NCBI GenBank assembly: GCA_029556335.1
Contig: JAKQFA010000006.1
Location: 382,011 to 446,010 of the forward strand
Length of the DNA: 64,000 nt
Direction of reading: 5' to 3'
Origin: Methanobacteriota archaeon
Lineage (GTDB): Archaea > Methanobacteriota > Methanobacteria > Methanobacteriales > Methanobacteriaceae
Below the pieces are notes generated by a model that saw only the letters and a program-made list of their open reading frames with translations, made no database searches and was not told where the DNA came from. The translations under genes were made by a program, and so were the position numbers. Below, piece by piece: positions 50,138-59,203 of the stretch (position 1 is the stretch's first letter; each line of letters starts with the position of its first letter).

Positions 50138-50581
50138 ATAAAAATACAGACCAACTTACCTGGCTCAGAATGCTGGATTAAATGTCCCTAATTTTTTGAT
50201 AAACATTTTCCTGTAGCCCTGAAATAAATTACTTATGGATAACTCTGATTACTACTGTATAAGCTTTAACTCTCATTGGAATGGAGAATTAGCCAACCAG
50301 ATATTGTTATTTTATTCCATTACCAATGCACTATTTGATGTTCTGATTCAGTGGCATACTCTGAACAACTGTGATCTAAGGATGTCTAGATAAAAAGAAA
50401 ATAAATTCATAATAAAAAAACCCGCTCCAGATATGATAGGCCAAATTTAATGACAGCAACCACTGCACTGCACCCTTATCATATATTTGGGGAGATCTTT
50501 TGATATTTGCTGCAGGATGCTTCGATATGGGAAAAAATTGATAAGAGGAAAACTGTTACTAGTTTTCCAATTACCTATCTT
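50138..50581. other. Non-coding intergenic stretch
   Basis: About 440 bases between the MFS exporter and the convergent AIM24 gene. No supported reading frame, RNA or repeat was recognised. Confidence 0.35.
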
Positions 50582-51256
50582 TTATTTACCACTGCTGGGT
50601 ATACGTGGGATCAGCCATGATAGAAATGCATCCTCACTTCTGGACTGAATCCAGGCCCTTCCAGGTCCAGTTAACTCTACTACCAGTCCTTCTCCACTGA
50701 ACAATGTAGATTTAAGTCCACCTACTTTTGTAACTCGATAATCAACACTTTCATCGAATGCCACCATGTGTCCAGTGTCTACGATGTACTTCTCTCCTTC
50801 CTCCAATGTAACTGGGTGGATGGCACCAAAGCTGGAGGTAAATAGACTACCACTTCCTTCTACTTTCAACAGAAACAAGCCTTCTCTGGAGAAAAACGTT
50901 TTTGATCCTCCCCATTTAGTATCCATATTAATATCAGGGGTTGCGGCCATAAAAGAGCCAGATTGAACGAACAATACGTCATTTTCCAGATCTATGGCGT
51001 GTATATCTCCTGGTAGAGGTGGTGCCAGTGTTAACTCACCAGGGGAATCTGCGATGAACTTGTTGATGAAAAAGCTTTCTCCACCAAGAACACTTCTTTT
51101 CAGACCACTCAAAAGCCCTCCTTTCGCCTCTGTTTCAAGGTTTATTCCACTGGATTTACTTACGAGTGCCCCTGCCTCAGCATTTACTTGTTCGGATCTT
51201 TCTAAATTTAGTTTAAGCAGAGCATAAGATGGTTGATACAATATTTCGTAGTTCAT
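50582..51256 (-). CDS. TIGR00266 / AIM24 family protein
   Basis: A 224-residue beta-rich protein: L-E-R-S-E-Q-V-N-A-E-A-G-A-L, G-G-E-S-F-F-I-N, G-S-F-M-A-A, F-S-G-E-G-L-V-V-E-L-T-G-P-G and Q-S-R-S. This pattern defines the AIM24/TIGR00266 family, whose function in archaea is unknown. ATG start follows GAGGTAAAAA. Confidence 0.9.
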   Translation of the reverse strand: MNYEILYQPSYALLKLNLERSEQVNAEAGALVSKSSGINLETEAKGGLLSGLKRSVLGGESFFINKFIADSPGELTLAPPLPGDIHAIDLENDVLFVQSGSFMAATPDINMDTKWGGSKTFFSREGLFLLKVEGSGSLFTSSFGAIHPVTLEEGEKYIVDTGHMVAFDESVDYRVTKVGGLKSTLFSGEGLVVELTGPGRAWIQSRSEDAFLSWLIPRIPSSGK

Positions 51257-51300
51257 TTTTTACCTCTTCAGAATTTAATTATAGAACATGTACTAAATTG

Positions 51301-51311
51301 TTATATATAAA
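51301..51311 (-). promoter_or_regulatory. TATA box of the AIM24 gene
   Basis: TTTATATATAA on the minus strand, 45-55 nt upstream of the ATG; a transcript would carry a leader of about 20-25 nt with the GAGGT site. Confidence 0.6.
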
Positions 51312-51474
51312 CATTTCCTATCCAAAAAATAACAAATAAGTGCTGTTGTAAGGTAAACTCCCCTATACCAGCCAATATGAACCTTTTTTCTCAAAGCTTG
51401 CTTGGTTGAAATCAGTTAATTATTAATCTATAAACTCATATAAACATAAAAAGAGAATGATTAAGGGATAATTT

Positions 51475-51855
51475 CTGAAAAAACGAACTATTAATCAACA
51501 AAAACCCTTGTCCACTGGTGAAGGGAAAGGGGAAAATGTGGTGCTCGTTAAGATCGCCGCGATGCCGGAGAAGTATCGAGCCCTAGGGAGCAACTCCACT
51601 TATCATCACAGCCAGTGTACCCACCATCTTCGCCACGACTCTGGTCCGGGGATGCCTGCCTATGCCCAAAATGGCAAGGTCATCTGTTTCTTTCGCGGAG
51701 CTGAAAATGAGAGATATATGACTCTGGGCTTCACTGAGAACGAAAACCTTGATGAAGGCCATATATGGCCAACTTCCTTTGCATTGAAAAACTTGACTTC
51801 CACTGAGGAGACTAGAATCACTGCACTCGTGAAGAAAGCTGTGAGCGAGGATTGA
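51475..51855 (+). pseudogene. DUF1801 (YdhG-like) gene with an out-of-frame middle
   Basis: The frame has family segments V-L-V-K-I-A-A-M-P-E-K-Y-R-A-L-G, then after about 90 bases G-M-P-A-Y-A-Q-N-G-K-V-I-C-F-F and H-I-W-P-T-S-F-A-L-K-N-L. Between them the expected sequence appears only in the other frames (E-Q-L-H, then I-I-T-A-S-V-P-T). So small indels shift the frame and then restore it. There is no ATG; the first start is TTG 51508 without a binding site. Probably decayed, though the restored frame could still give protein. Confidence 0.5.
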
Positions 51856-52270
51856 AAACATTATATCAAATGTCAAAACTTAGTCGAGTTGAATTAGTTC
51901 CTCATCCAACCTGTCGGTTGGTTCTTCTTCCATGGGTGTGTAGGTAACACGTTTCCATGGGATCTGCGGTGCTGGTCTATTTACTTGACATGTGACAACA
52001 GCTTCTTTTTGCAATGTTGAACACCGTTAAGTCCTGGATCTGACAAAGGGATCATCATATAGATGCTAAGTTCCTCGAGATCAAGGGGTATGATTTGGGT
52101 GAGAGCAGTGTATGCCAGTGGCCCGGCCCCACATGGTTTGACCAGCCGAATACCTTGTCTATGGCCTTCGGTTAGGTATGGACAGCATTGATGACGATGG
52201 TTTCGTTTGATGGAAAAACACGAAGCAGCCGCTAGCACTTAGCGGGGGAAAACATTCATGAATCATTAAG
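51856..52270. other. Unassigned stretch, less AT-rich than its surroundings
   Basis: About 415 bases with short frames on both strands but no recognisable product. Together with the DUF1801 remnant it looks richer in G and C than the flanking APC and AIM24 regions and may be the debris of a transferred segment. Confidence 0.25.
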
Positions 52271-53578
52271 TCAACGCCACCTTCTCTTTTTTAACCTTCT
52301 TAGATTATATTTACGATATATCCATTCTATTAAGAAGGAAAACAATATGATCGAAGAGAAAAGATATAATGTTAGGGGTGAGTTAAAGATTTCATAGTAT
52401 ATTAGAACCGATAGTGAAAATAAACATCCGATTATAGCCAGCCATATTATATATTTGTTGGCATTGGTTTTTTTATATAATTTGAGGTGTGAAAAATTCA
52501 CACTTGCATAAATAAGTAAAAATATTGAACTACCAACCATAACTACATTACTTAAATCCAGTAATGCTATTAAAAGGATAACTATGGCGCTGGTGATGAT
52601 TAAACCTTCTTTACCATTATGCCAAGATTTCCTGTTAAAAAATTTGGGTAGTTCTCCGTTTTTGGCCATTAAATAGCTTACGTTTGCACCACCATAAAGA
52701 GTAGCATTTATAGCAGAAGATGTGGAGAAGAGCGCTGCTATCACTATAATACTGAACCCAATTGCACCTGCAAAGGGTGCTACTGCAGCTGCTAATGCAT
52801 AATCAGCGGTTTGTTTAATTTCAAGTATTGTGAGATTACCCACCAAAGTAATAGAAACTACTACATAAATAAGCATTACAATTATTACCGCCAGATATAA
52901 GGCTCTTGGAATATTTTTTTGCGGATCATCAATATCTTCGGCAGTATTTGTAATTAAACCAAACCCTTCATAACCCAAGAAAAGCAATGCAGCTCCAGTT
53001 AATACATTATTTATCGAAATCAAATTGGAAATAACCAATAAAGACTTATTGATAAAGAATAGTCCTGTAATGGCGAAAATTAACAATATCCCTACTTTTA
53101 AAACCACAATTAAAATTTCTGATTTTCCAACTGCTTTAGCTCCTAAAAAGTTGATTAACGTAAAAATCAGGATAATAACAATTGCTATAACCGCTGCAGT
53201 TACTGCTGATGGGTTTGAAGATATGAAAATGGCCGCATAATTGCCAAAAGCTTTGGCGTAAACGCTTAAGGCAAAAATGTAGCCAAAATATAGTAGAAGA
53301 TTAAATCCACCACTTAATACACTGTCTCCGAATCCCCTAACTAGAAATTCCACAGATCCTCCAGCGGAAGGATATTTAGCTCCTAATTTAGCATAGGAGT
53401 AAGCACTTAATAAAGCAATAAAACCTCCAACAATGAACGAAACATAAATAAGATTACCAGAAATTCCAGTCGCAATTCCCAAAATCGAAAAAATACCTCC
53501 CCCAACCATTCCTCCTATACCAATAGCAACAGCAGACCATAAACCCATAGCCCTATTATGCAGGAGTCCATTACTCAT
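52271..53578 (-). CDS. APC-family amino acid permease
   Basis: About 435 residues with 12 or so transmembrane helices. The first helix has the substrate-binding G-I-G-G-M-V-G-G-G-I-F motif of the amino acid-polyamine-organocation family, and helix 6 has L-G-Y-E-G-F-G. The frame extends to a TTG at 53623; the ATG at 53578 gives the common family start S-N-G-L-L just before helix 1. Substrate unknown. Confidence 0.85.
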   Translation of the reverse strand: MSNGLLHNRAMGLWSAVAIGIGGMVGGGIFSILGIATGISGNLIYVSFIVGGFIALLSAYSYAKLGAKYPSAGGSVEFLVRGFGDSVLSGGFNLLLYFGYIFALSVYAKAFGNYAAIFISSNPSAVTAAVIAIVIILIFTLINFLGAKAVGKSEILIVVLKVGILLIFAITGLFFINKSLLVISNLISINNVLTGAALLFLGYEGFGLITNTAEDIDDPQKNIPRALYLAVIIVMLIYVVVSITLVGNLTILEIKQTADYALAAAVAPFAGAIGFSIIVIAALFSTSSAINATLYGGANVSYLMAKNGELPKFFNRKSWHNGKEGLIITSAIVILLIALLDLSNVVMVGSSIFLLIYASVNFSHLKLYKKTNANKYIIWLAIIGCLFSLSVLIYYEIFNSPLTLYLFSSIILFSFLIEWIYRKYNLRRLKKRRWR

Positions 53579-53866
53579 AAAAAAAATATGCCCCCAATTT
53601 TCTGGTGTAGTTAATTTAAACAAATATTGGATCCGGTAATAAATAAAATTTGAGATAGAAAATCGAGAATAATTTGAGAAATAATCTATATTCTCTTTTA
53701 AAAATACTTATGCTTATTCGTGTGGCGGAATTTTGACAATTTTCAGTTTTAACTCCCTTGTTATAGAATTATTACTTCAACCAAGTGGCAGATCAGATTA
53801 TTAGAAGGTAATGATTAAGTGTTATTAATAAAATTGCTAGTCATACATAAATTTTCTATTTACATC

Positions 53867-53880
53867 ATACAGTCTTGTGA
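53867..53880 (+). promoter_or_regulatory. Repeated 14-nt promoter-upstream element, copy 2
   Basis: ATACAGTCTTGTGA, identical to 45068-45081, starting 32 nt before a TATA-like AATTATAT (53899) that would give an almost leaderless transcript of the DUF389 gene. Confidence 0.4.
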
Positions 53881-53931
53881 TTTAGTTGGCAATCACAAAA
53901 TTATATCATCTTCTATGTTAAACTTCATACA

Positions 53932-54940
53932 ATGTTCGAATCAATAGGGACCCTTCTGCATGGAGATCCAGTAGATAAAGATGAAATAGATAGGGTACGA
54001 GATGTTATATTATTCGAAAAACCGGATCTTAAAAAAAAAACTGGTAAGATTTTTCTCTCTTTTAGTTTTAGCAGCAGGTATTTCGACTTATGGACTGCTC
54101 AGTAATTCCGTGGCGACGATTATAGGGGCGATGATTGTTGCACCGCTCATGTTACCAATAATGGGGCTGGCATTCAGCATCAGCATTGGAGATGGCTATG
54201 CTATTAAAAATTCATTCCTTATTAGTATGGCAGGGATCGCAGTCGCAGTCGCCGTGGGTTATATTCTCGCATTCCCGATAAGTAACATAATTATGCCTCA
54301 AAACATTGAGCAAATAATGATCAGAACCTCACCAGGTCTTCTGGACCTTCTCGCGGCTTTGGTCACAGGATTAGCCGGTGCCTTTGCAATGTCACGGGAT
54401 GATGTATCTGACACATTACCCGGGGTAGCAATCGCCATATCCCTCGTTCCTCCCCTAGCTAATACTGGAATTTTACTAGCAACTTCAAATTATAACCTGG
54501 CCATGGGAAGTTTTTTACTGTTTACAACCAACTTTTTTGCCATACTGCTGACTGGGGCTGCTCTTTTCGCATTAATGGGCTTTCCCAGAGTAGCGGGATT
54601 GACACAATATGTTAAAACATCAAAAAAAGGAATTGCTATTGTTATCGTCATGATCCTTTTAATTGCAGTTCCACTAGCATATAATGGTTCTAATATCCTT
54701 ATTGATAACATTATAACCCAAAATGTTCAGGATGCATCAGGTACTTGGCTAAATGGCAGTCAATATAAGGTTGCATCTATTAATGCCCAAAATCAAAACA
54801 AAACAGTAATTCTAGTAGTTATTGGGCAGGGTGAACTTCCTCCCCTGGCCGAGCTGGAAGAGTTGCTAAAGGGGAAGCTTTATGGCAGAACCCTCCAAGT
54901 CGAAGTAGTACCTTCAACTGTATATTACTTGAACAAATAA
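53932..54940 (+). CDS. DUF389 membrane protein, interrupted by one extra A
   Basis: The family N-terminus F-E-S-I-G-T-L-L-H-G-D-P begins at ATG 53932 and runs in that frame to a run of ten A (54031-54040). The rest (K-L-V-R-F-F-S-L-L-V-L-A-A-G-I-S-T-Y-G-L-L, then G-A-M-I-V-A-P-L-M-L-P-I-M-G) is in the +1 frame to 54940. Nine A would give one continuous DUF389/TIGR00341 protein of about 335 residues with several membrane helices. Function unknown. The extra A may be a sequencing error, slippage-controlled expression, or a fresh mutation. Confidence 0.75.
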
Positions 54941-55052
54941 TGTATTTACTTCGTTAAACAATTCTATAACGAAGTAAGATTAAATATCTAATCAAAGTCA
55001 ATCATTACCAAGATATCAGAATTTACTCTATAATAGAATTGAGTTGAAAAAT

Positions 55053-55259
55053 ATGGCCAAGGAAATCAAACAGTTAGTGGTGGGAATAACCCGAGAGGGC
55101 GATATAGTCGTCAAGAGTGCCAGGGGCAGAATGTATTCGGTTAAAAAATCGGCGGATTTAGAATTCAGTTGTGAAGATCTTTTTCAGGATGTGGAAAAAG
55201 AATTATATGCTACTATAGACACCGAAGCTGAGACATGGGAATGCATATTGATTGAATAA
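55053..55259 (+). CDS. Small protein of unknown function
   Basis: A 68-residue protein, beta-rich at the start (I-K-Q-L-V-V-G-I-T-R-E-G-D-I-V-V-K) and acidic at the end, with two cysteines. An in-frame TTG lies three codons earlier. It precedes the CRISPR-Cas promoter by about 200 nt; no link to CRISPR is evident. Confidence 0.5.
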   Translation: MAKEIKQLVVGITREGDIVVKSARGRMYSVKKSADLEFSCEDLFQDVEKELYATIDTEAETWECILIE

Positions 55260-55453
55260 TAAAAAAACCGGAGAATTAAATCCAAAAGAAAGAATTACTA
55301 AATAAAATTATTTTTAAATTTATTCTCATATTTTAAATCTCCATTCGGTGAAAGTAACAATTCTAGAACGAAGTTGATATGTTGCATCCTAAATTATAAG
55401 GCAATATAATACAGTGTAATACGATTAGTTAAATGTCAATATTTAACCCTAAA

Positions 55454-55464
55454 TTATTTATATA
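55454..55464 (+). promoter_or_regulatory. TATA box of the cas operon
   Basis: TTATTTATATA, with flank identical to the thermosome promoter over 14 nt. Transcription starting about 26 nt after its centre (near 55486) would give an 18-nt leader that just includes GGAGG ahead of the AUU at 55504. Confidence 0.65.
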
Positions 55465-55491
55465 CGTGGTGATAATAATAATCTGAAGAAT

Positions 55492-55496
55492 GGAGG
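55492..55496 (+). promoter_or_regulatory. Ribosome binding site deciding a non-standard AUU start of cas6
   Basis: GGAGG, then CGGGGTT (7 nt), then ATT-CGT-TTA-AAA in the cas6 frame. The ATG overlapping this site (55490) is in another frame and stops after seven codons. The first standard codon, TTG 55546, would remove the first beta-strand of Cas6. Confidence 0.65.
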
Positions 55497-55503
55497 CGGG
55501 GTT

Positions 55504-56241
55504 ATTCGTTTAAAAATAAGTTTAAAATCAGCTAAAAATAACTATTTGATTCCTTTTAATTATAACCATATTCTATCTGCCATCATATATCGTAAAATAG
55601 CCGATTTGGACTTGGCCAGCGACTTACACTCCTCGTCTGACTTTAAATATTTCACTTTTTCTCAAATTGATGTTACACGTCGAAAGGTGATCCCTGGAAA
55701 GGGAATTGTAGCTCTTGATGGCAAATTAAACTTCTTAATTTCTTCTCCCCACAATTATTTAATCCAGAGTATGGTGGAGGGATATCTAGATGAATCTGAA
55801 GTTATTTTTAAGGGAAATAAGCTAATGGTGGAGCAGGTGGAACTCTTAAAACAGCCTACTTTTACTAAAAATATGAACTTTAAAACCATGTCACCAGTGG
55901 TTGCCAGAATCAAGCGTGAAGATGGCAAAGTAAGGGATCTGAACCCTGGTGACTTACGATTCTATACTGCACTGCAGCAGAACCTCCTCCGCAAGTACAA
56001 TTCATTCTACGATACCTACGATGGTGATGAGTACGTTAAAATCGTTCCTGATGTGGATTCAGTGAAGAGAAAACGAATTACCATTGAGAAGAATGGTAAC
56101 CAGACCTACCACCGAGCTTATTTGATGAGGTTTGGAATGGAAGCTGACCCTCAACTGGTTAAATTTGCTTATGACTGCGGTTTGGGGGAAAAGAACAGTA
56201 TGGGGTTCGGGATGGTTGAAATGGAGGGTAAAGATGACTGA
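55504..56241 (+). CDS. cas6: Cas6 CRISPR RNA endonuclease
   Basis: A 245-residue product when read from the AUU at 55504. N-terminal R-L-K-I-S-L-K-S forms strand 1 of the ferredoxin-like fold, followed by [14 protein letters not shown]; the C-terminus has the glycine-rich loop [12 protein letters not shown]. Cas6 cuts the repeat in the precursor, leaving an 8-nt 5' handle, here expected to be ATTGAAAT. First gene of the operon; its end overlaps cas8 by 8 nt. Confidence 0.92.
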   Translation: MRLKISLKSAKNNYLIPFNYNHILSAIIYRKIADLDLASDLHSSSDFKYFTFSQIDVTRRKVIPGKGIVALDGKLNFLISSPHNYLIQSMVEGYLDESEVIFKGNKLMVEQVELLKQPTFTKNMNFKTMSPVVARIKREDGKVRDLNPGDLRFYTALQQNLLRKYNSFYDTYDGDEYVKIVPDVDSVKRKRITIEKNGNQTYHRAYLMRFGMEADPQLVKFAYDCGLGEKNSMGFGMVEMEGKDD

Positions 56242-57589
56242 AGTTATTTATGATTTTACAGGTAATCCATTTGTAGATGGGGGTATTTGGGCTCTGAGTC
56301 AATTGGTTGGGAAAAAACCCGGAGAATTAAATAAAGATGATTTGGAAACTGTTATTGATGAAGTAGTATCTTTATATTTGACCCCTAAATGGTCAAAAAA
56401 TTTATATCAAATCTTTCCAAATAACCCTATAACTAACAACGCAGTTAAAGATAAAAAAGAAAGATATTCTTTAATTTTAATAGATTTGATAAATAATATA
56501 ACTAATTTAGGGGATTATGGGGATTGTATAGCATGTGGTAGGAGAAATGTTGTACATAAATCGGCTAAAGATAAAATACCACTTACTGGATCAAAAAAAT
56601 TAATTAACTATTTTTCATATGGTTCAGAAGGAGCAGATTATTGCCCTGCATGCATTTTTGCAGTTCAGTTTTTACCATTGGTCACATATTTTTGTGCGAA
56701 CATGCTTTTAATCCATTCTAATTCGGATAAAATAATGCATCACTGGTCCGAAAGAGCAATTACAAACATTCACTCACAAATAGCCTCAAATAACTATACT
56801 GGATGTTTAAATGAAGGTTTTAAGAATCCTAAAAATGCACTTTTTCATATTATACAAAATATAATCTTACATTATGATGAACGATGGTATCTTGAAAAAC
56901 CTTCAATAGATTTTTATCATTTCACTAACTTCAATCAAGGGCCTAATTTAGTATTATACCCTGTTCCAACACAAGTTTTTAGATTTCTAGCTTATATTCC
57001 TCAACATGAAAAATTCACTGACTGGTTGAGGATTGTAAGGCGAGGTTATAAATTCGTGGACTGGGAAAAGGTAAAGGAAGAAAACGAGTATAAAAACAAT
57101 CCAAATAATGTGTATGAAAGACTTTTAAGTGGAAAATCAATCATTAGATTCTTTATTGACAGAAAAAATCGGGAAGCTTTAGGTGGATGGGATCTTCTGG
57201 AACATTACCTTGAGGAGGTAAGAGATATGGATGAAAAAAGGATAGAAGCAATTAAAAAAGTTGGAGACGAACTTGCAGAGTACATTAGATCTTCAGATGA
57301 TATTAAAACATTGAAAAAGTTGGAAATGGCAAATAATTACAGAAATTATCGGAATATTCTTAGGATTGTTATTAAAAAGAGGATTGAGAATGGAGCAGAC
57401 GAACCATTGTTCTCTTTTGATGATTATGTTAAGAATTTGTTCCCAGAGGGAAATTTAACATGGAGGGAGACTCAGGATCTCATCCTTTTCAGGATTTATG
57501 AAGTTTTACATGATTGGATAATTCAGCAAGGAGTTTCAGAGGAATTAATTGTTAATGAAGATGAAGAGGAGGTAGTAGAAGATGTCTAA
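56234..57589 (+). CDS. cas8b1: Cas8b1 (Cst1 type), type I-B Cascade large subunit
   Basis: A 451-residue protein of the CXXC-CXXC Cst1 family: C98-I-A-C101 and C137-P-A-C140 form a zinc finger, after the N-terminal [10 protein letters not shown]. In type I-B this subunit recognises the PAM. The open frame extends to 56132 inside cas6, but GGAGG precedes the ATG at 56234 by 6 nt. The coding sequence is distinctly more AT-rich than cas6, cas4, cas1 and cas2. Confidence 0.9.
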   Translation: MTEVIYDFTGNPFVDGGIWALSQLVGKKPGELNKDDLETVIDEVVSLYLTPKWSKNLYQIFPNNPITNNAVKDKKERYSLILIDLINNITNLGDYGDCIACGRRNVVHKSAKDKIPLTGSKKLINYFSYGSEGADYCPACIFAVQFLPLVTYFCANMLLIHSNSDKIMHHWSERAITNIHSQIASNNYTGCLNEGFKNPKNALFHIIQNIILHYDERWYLEKPSIDFYHFTNFNQGPNLVLYPVPTQVFRFLAYIPQHEKFTDWLRIVRRGYKFVDWEKVKEENEYKNNPNNVYERLLSGKSIIRFFIDRKNREALGGWDLLEHYLEEVRDMDEKRIEAIKKVGDELAEYIRSSDDIKTLKKLEMANNYRNYRNILRIVIKKRIENGADEPLFSFDDYVKNLFPEGNLTWRETQDLILFRIYEVLHDWIIQQGVSEELIVNEDEEEVVEDV

Positions 57590-58580
57590 AACAATTGTTG
57601 GTTTTATGTTGGTTGATGCACCGCACTCCGCATTGAACAATGCTGGTGCTGATGCAGGAGATAGAACAGATAATATTGTGAGGGTAAAATCAATACGAAG
57701 AGGTAGAAAAGTTTATCCATATGTTTCAGGCCAAGCATTGAGGTATTGGTGGAGGGATACGCTTGAGAAAAAATGTGGATGGTCATTATCACCAATAGTT
57801 AGAGAGAAAAAAATTGCATTTACCCATGCTAATCCTATCGATTACGACGACGATGACGTTTTTGGCTATATGAGAGCTTTAAAAGCAAAAGAAGGAGGCA
57901 CTGTGACTCGAATATCTCCCCTAAAAACTTCACCATTGATATCAGTTATTGGTCAAAGTCCAACCCAGGATTTTGGAGTTATGGCCAGACATGAGGGAGA
58001 TCCAGTTCCATACGAGCATGAATTCTATTCTACTGTGTTAAAAGGTATATTCTCTCTGGATTTAGATAGTGTGGGTGTATTTTATGCTGAGGAAAAAACA
58101 GGTTACAAAAACATGTATCCTGATTTAGAGGAAAAAGCTGAAGAAGAAGGTCTATCTCACGATGAAAATTCTAAAAAATGGACAATGGCGGATGATGTTC
58201 GGATTAAAAGGGCTCAAGATGTAATTGAAACACTCCCGCATCTTCAGGGAGGTGCCAAATTAACTTCACATTTGACTGATGTTTCCCCAAAATTCCTAGT
58301 TTTAGCGGCAATCAATGGAGGAAATCACATATTCATGAACATTGCCAAAGAAATTGAAGGAGAAGCAACAATTGACTTTGATGCTCTTACAGAAGTAATT
58401 GAGGAATATTCGGACAGTTTATTAACTGATGTTTACATCGGACGTAGAAAAGGATTTTTAGACGATTTAAATGAAAAAATTGTCACTCTTTCCCAAAAAA
58501 ATCCAAAAATCAAATCTGGAAACATCAAAGAAGTCGTTGAAAACTTTAAGGATATTATTCCCGAGCTGATTAAACAATGA
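57582..58580 (+). CDS. cas7: Cas7 (Cst2/DevR type) Cascade backbone
   Basis: A 332-residue RAMP protein that coats the crRNA spacer. Seen: V-G-F-M-L-V-D-A-P-H-S-A-L-N-N-A-G, the R-V-K-S-I-R-R-G-R-K-V-Y-P-Y-V-S-G-Q-A-L-R-Y-W-W-R segment, and a C-terminal G-R-R-K-G-F-L. This is the Cst2/DevR family. Overlaps cas8 by 8 nt and cas5 by 4. Confidence 0.93.
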   Translation: MSKTIVGFMLVDAPHSALNNAGADAGDRTDNIVRVKSIRRGRKVYPYVSGQALRYWWRDTLEKKCGWSLSPIVREKKIAFTHANPIDYDDDDVFGYMRALKAKEGGTVTRISPLKTSPLISVIGQSPTQDFGVMARHEGDPVPYEHEFYSTVLKGIFSLDLDSVGVFYAEEKTGYKNMYPDLEEKAEEEGLSHDENSKKWTMADDVRIKRAQDVIETLPHLQGGAKLTSHLTDVSPKFLVLAAINGGNHIFMNIAKEIEGEATIDFDALTEVIEEYSDSLLTDVYIGRRKGFLDDLNEKIVTLSQKNPKIKSGNIKEVVENFKDIIPELIKQ

Positions 58581-59194
58581 AAACTTCAAGGATCCTGATT
58601 GAAGGTTGGGTAACCTCCTTCAGGTACCCTGCTTTTATAAGTGGATTTCAACCATCCCTACCAGTACCTCCTTTAAGCACAATATACGGTCTTATATCAA
58701 CTGCTAAGGGAGATTTGGTGACTCCTAAAGATTTATCAGTGGGTTATGTATTCACTCATAGAGGCAAAGCCGTTGATCTTGAAACCATATACGAATTAGC
58801 TGGTCTAAAGGGGAAATCAAACGTTATTAAAAGAGAATTCCTTGTTGATCCTAAACTGTACCTATATCTTGATGATCCAGGTTATGAAAAATACTTCAAA
58901 AATCCCCATTATCCACTCTTACTTGGACGATCCACTGATCTGGTAACGGTAAGTGAAATAAAAGAGATAAATCTTGATAAGAGGATTAATGCAAAGCTTG
59001 GGAAAACAATTTTACCCTTAGGTGTTAATGGGGCATATGGTACTATTCAGGCCCTACCAACGCACTTTACAGATACAATACCACGTAAGGCCGCAGGAAC
59101 TAAACCATTCATCATGATGAGTCAGTTTTTTGAATACTCAGAAGAATGTCATTATGATGAAGAAATGGGATGGGGCATCTGGTTCCATAGATGA
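58577..59194 (+). CDS. cas5: Cas5 (Cas5t type)
   Basis: A 205-residue RAMP protein that binds the 5' handle of crRNA. Seen: G-W-V-T-S-F-R-Y-P-A-F-I-S-G-F-Q-P-S-L-P-V-P-P-L-S-T-I-Y-G-L-I, the family N-terminal pattern. Start overlaps the cas7 stop (ATGA). Confidence 0.92.
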   Translation: MKTSRILIEGWVTSFRYPAFISGFQPSLPVPPLSTIYGLISTAKGDLVTPKDLSVGYVFTHRGKAVDLETIYELAGLKGKSNVIKREFLVDPKLYLYLDDPGYEKYFKNPHYPLLLGRSTDLVTVSEIKEINLDKRINAKLGKTILPLGVNGAYGTIQALPTHFTDTIPRKAAGTKPFIMMSQFFEYSEECHYDEEMGWGIWFHR

Positions 59195-59203
59195 GGTATT
59201 AAC

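Noticed and set aside
51981..52238. 85-codon minus-strand frame in the unassigned stretch
   Set aside because: No start context or family; considered for a transposase remnant, but no catalytic motif or terminal inverted repeats were seen.
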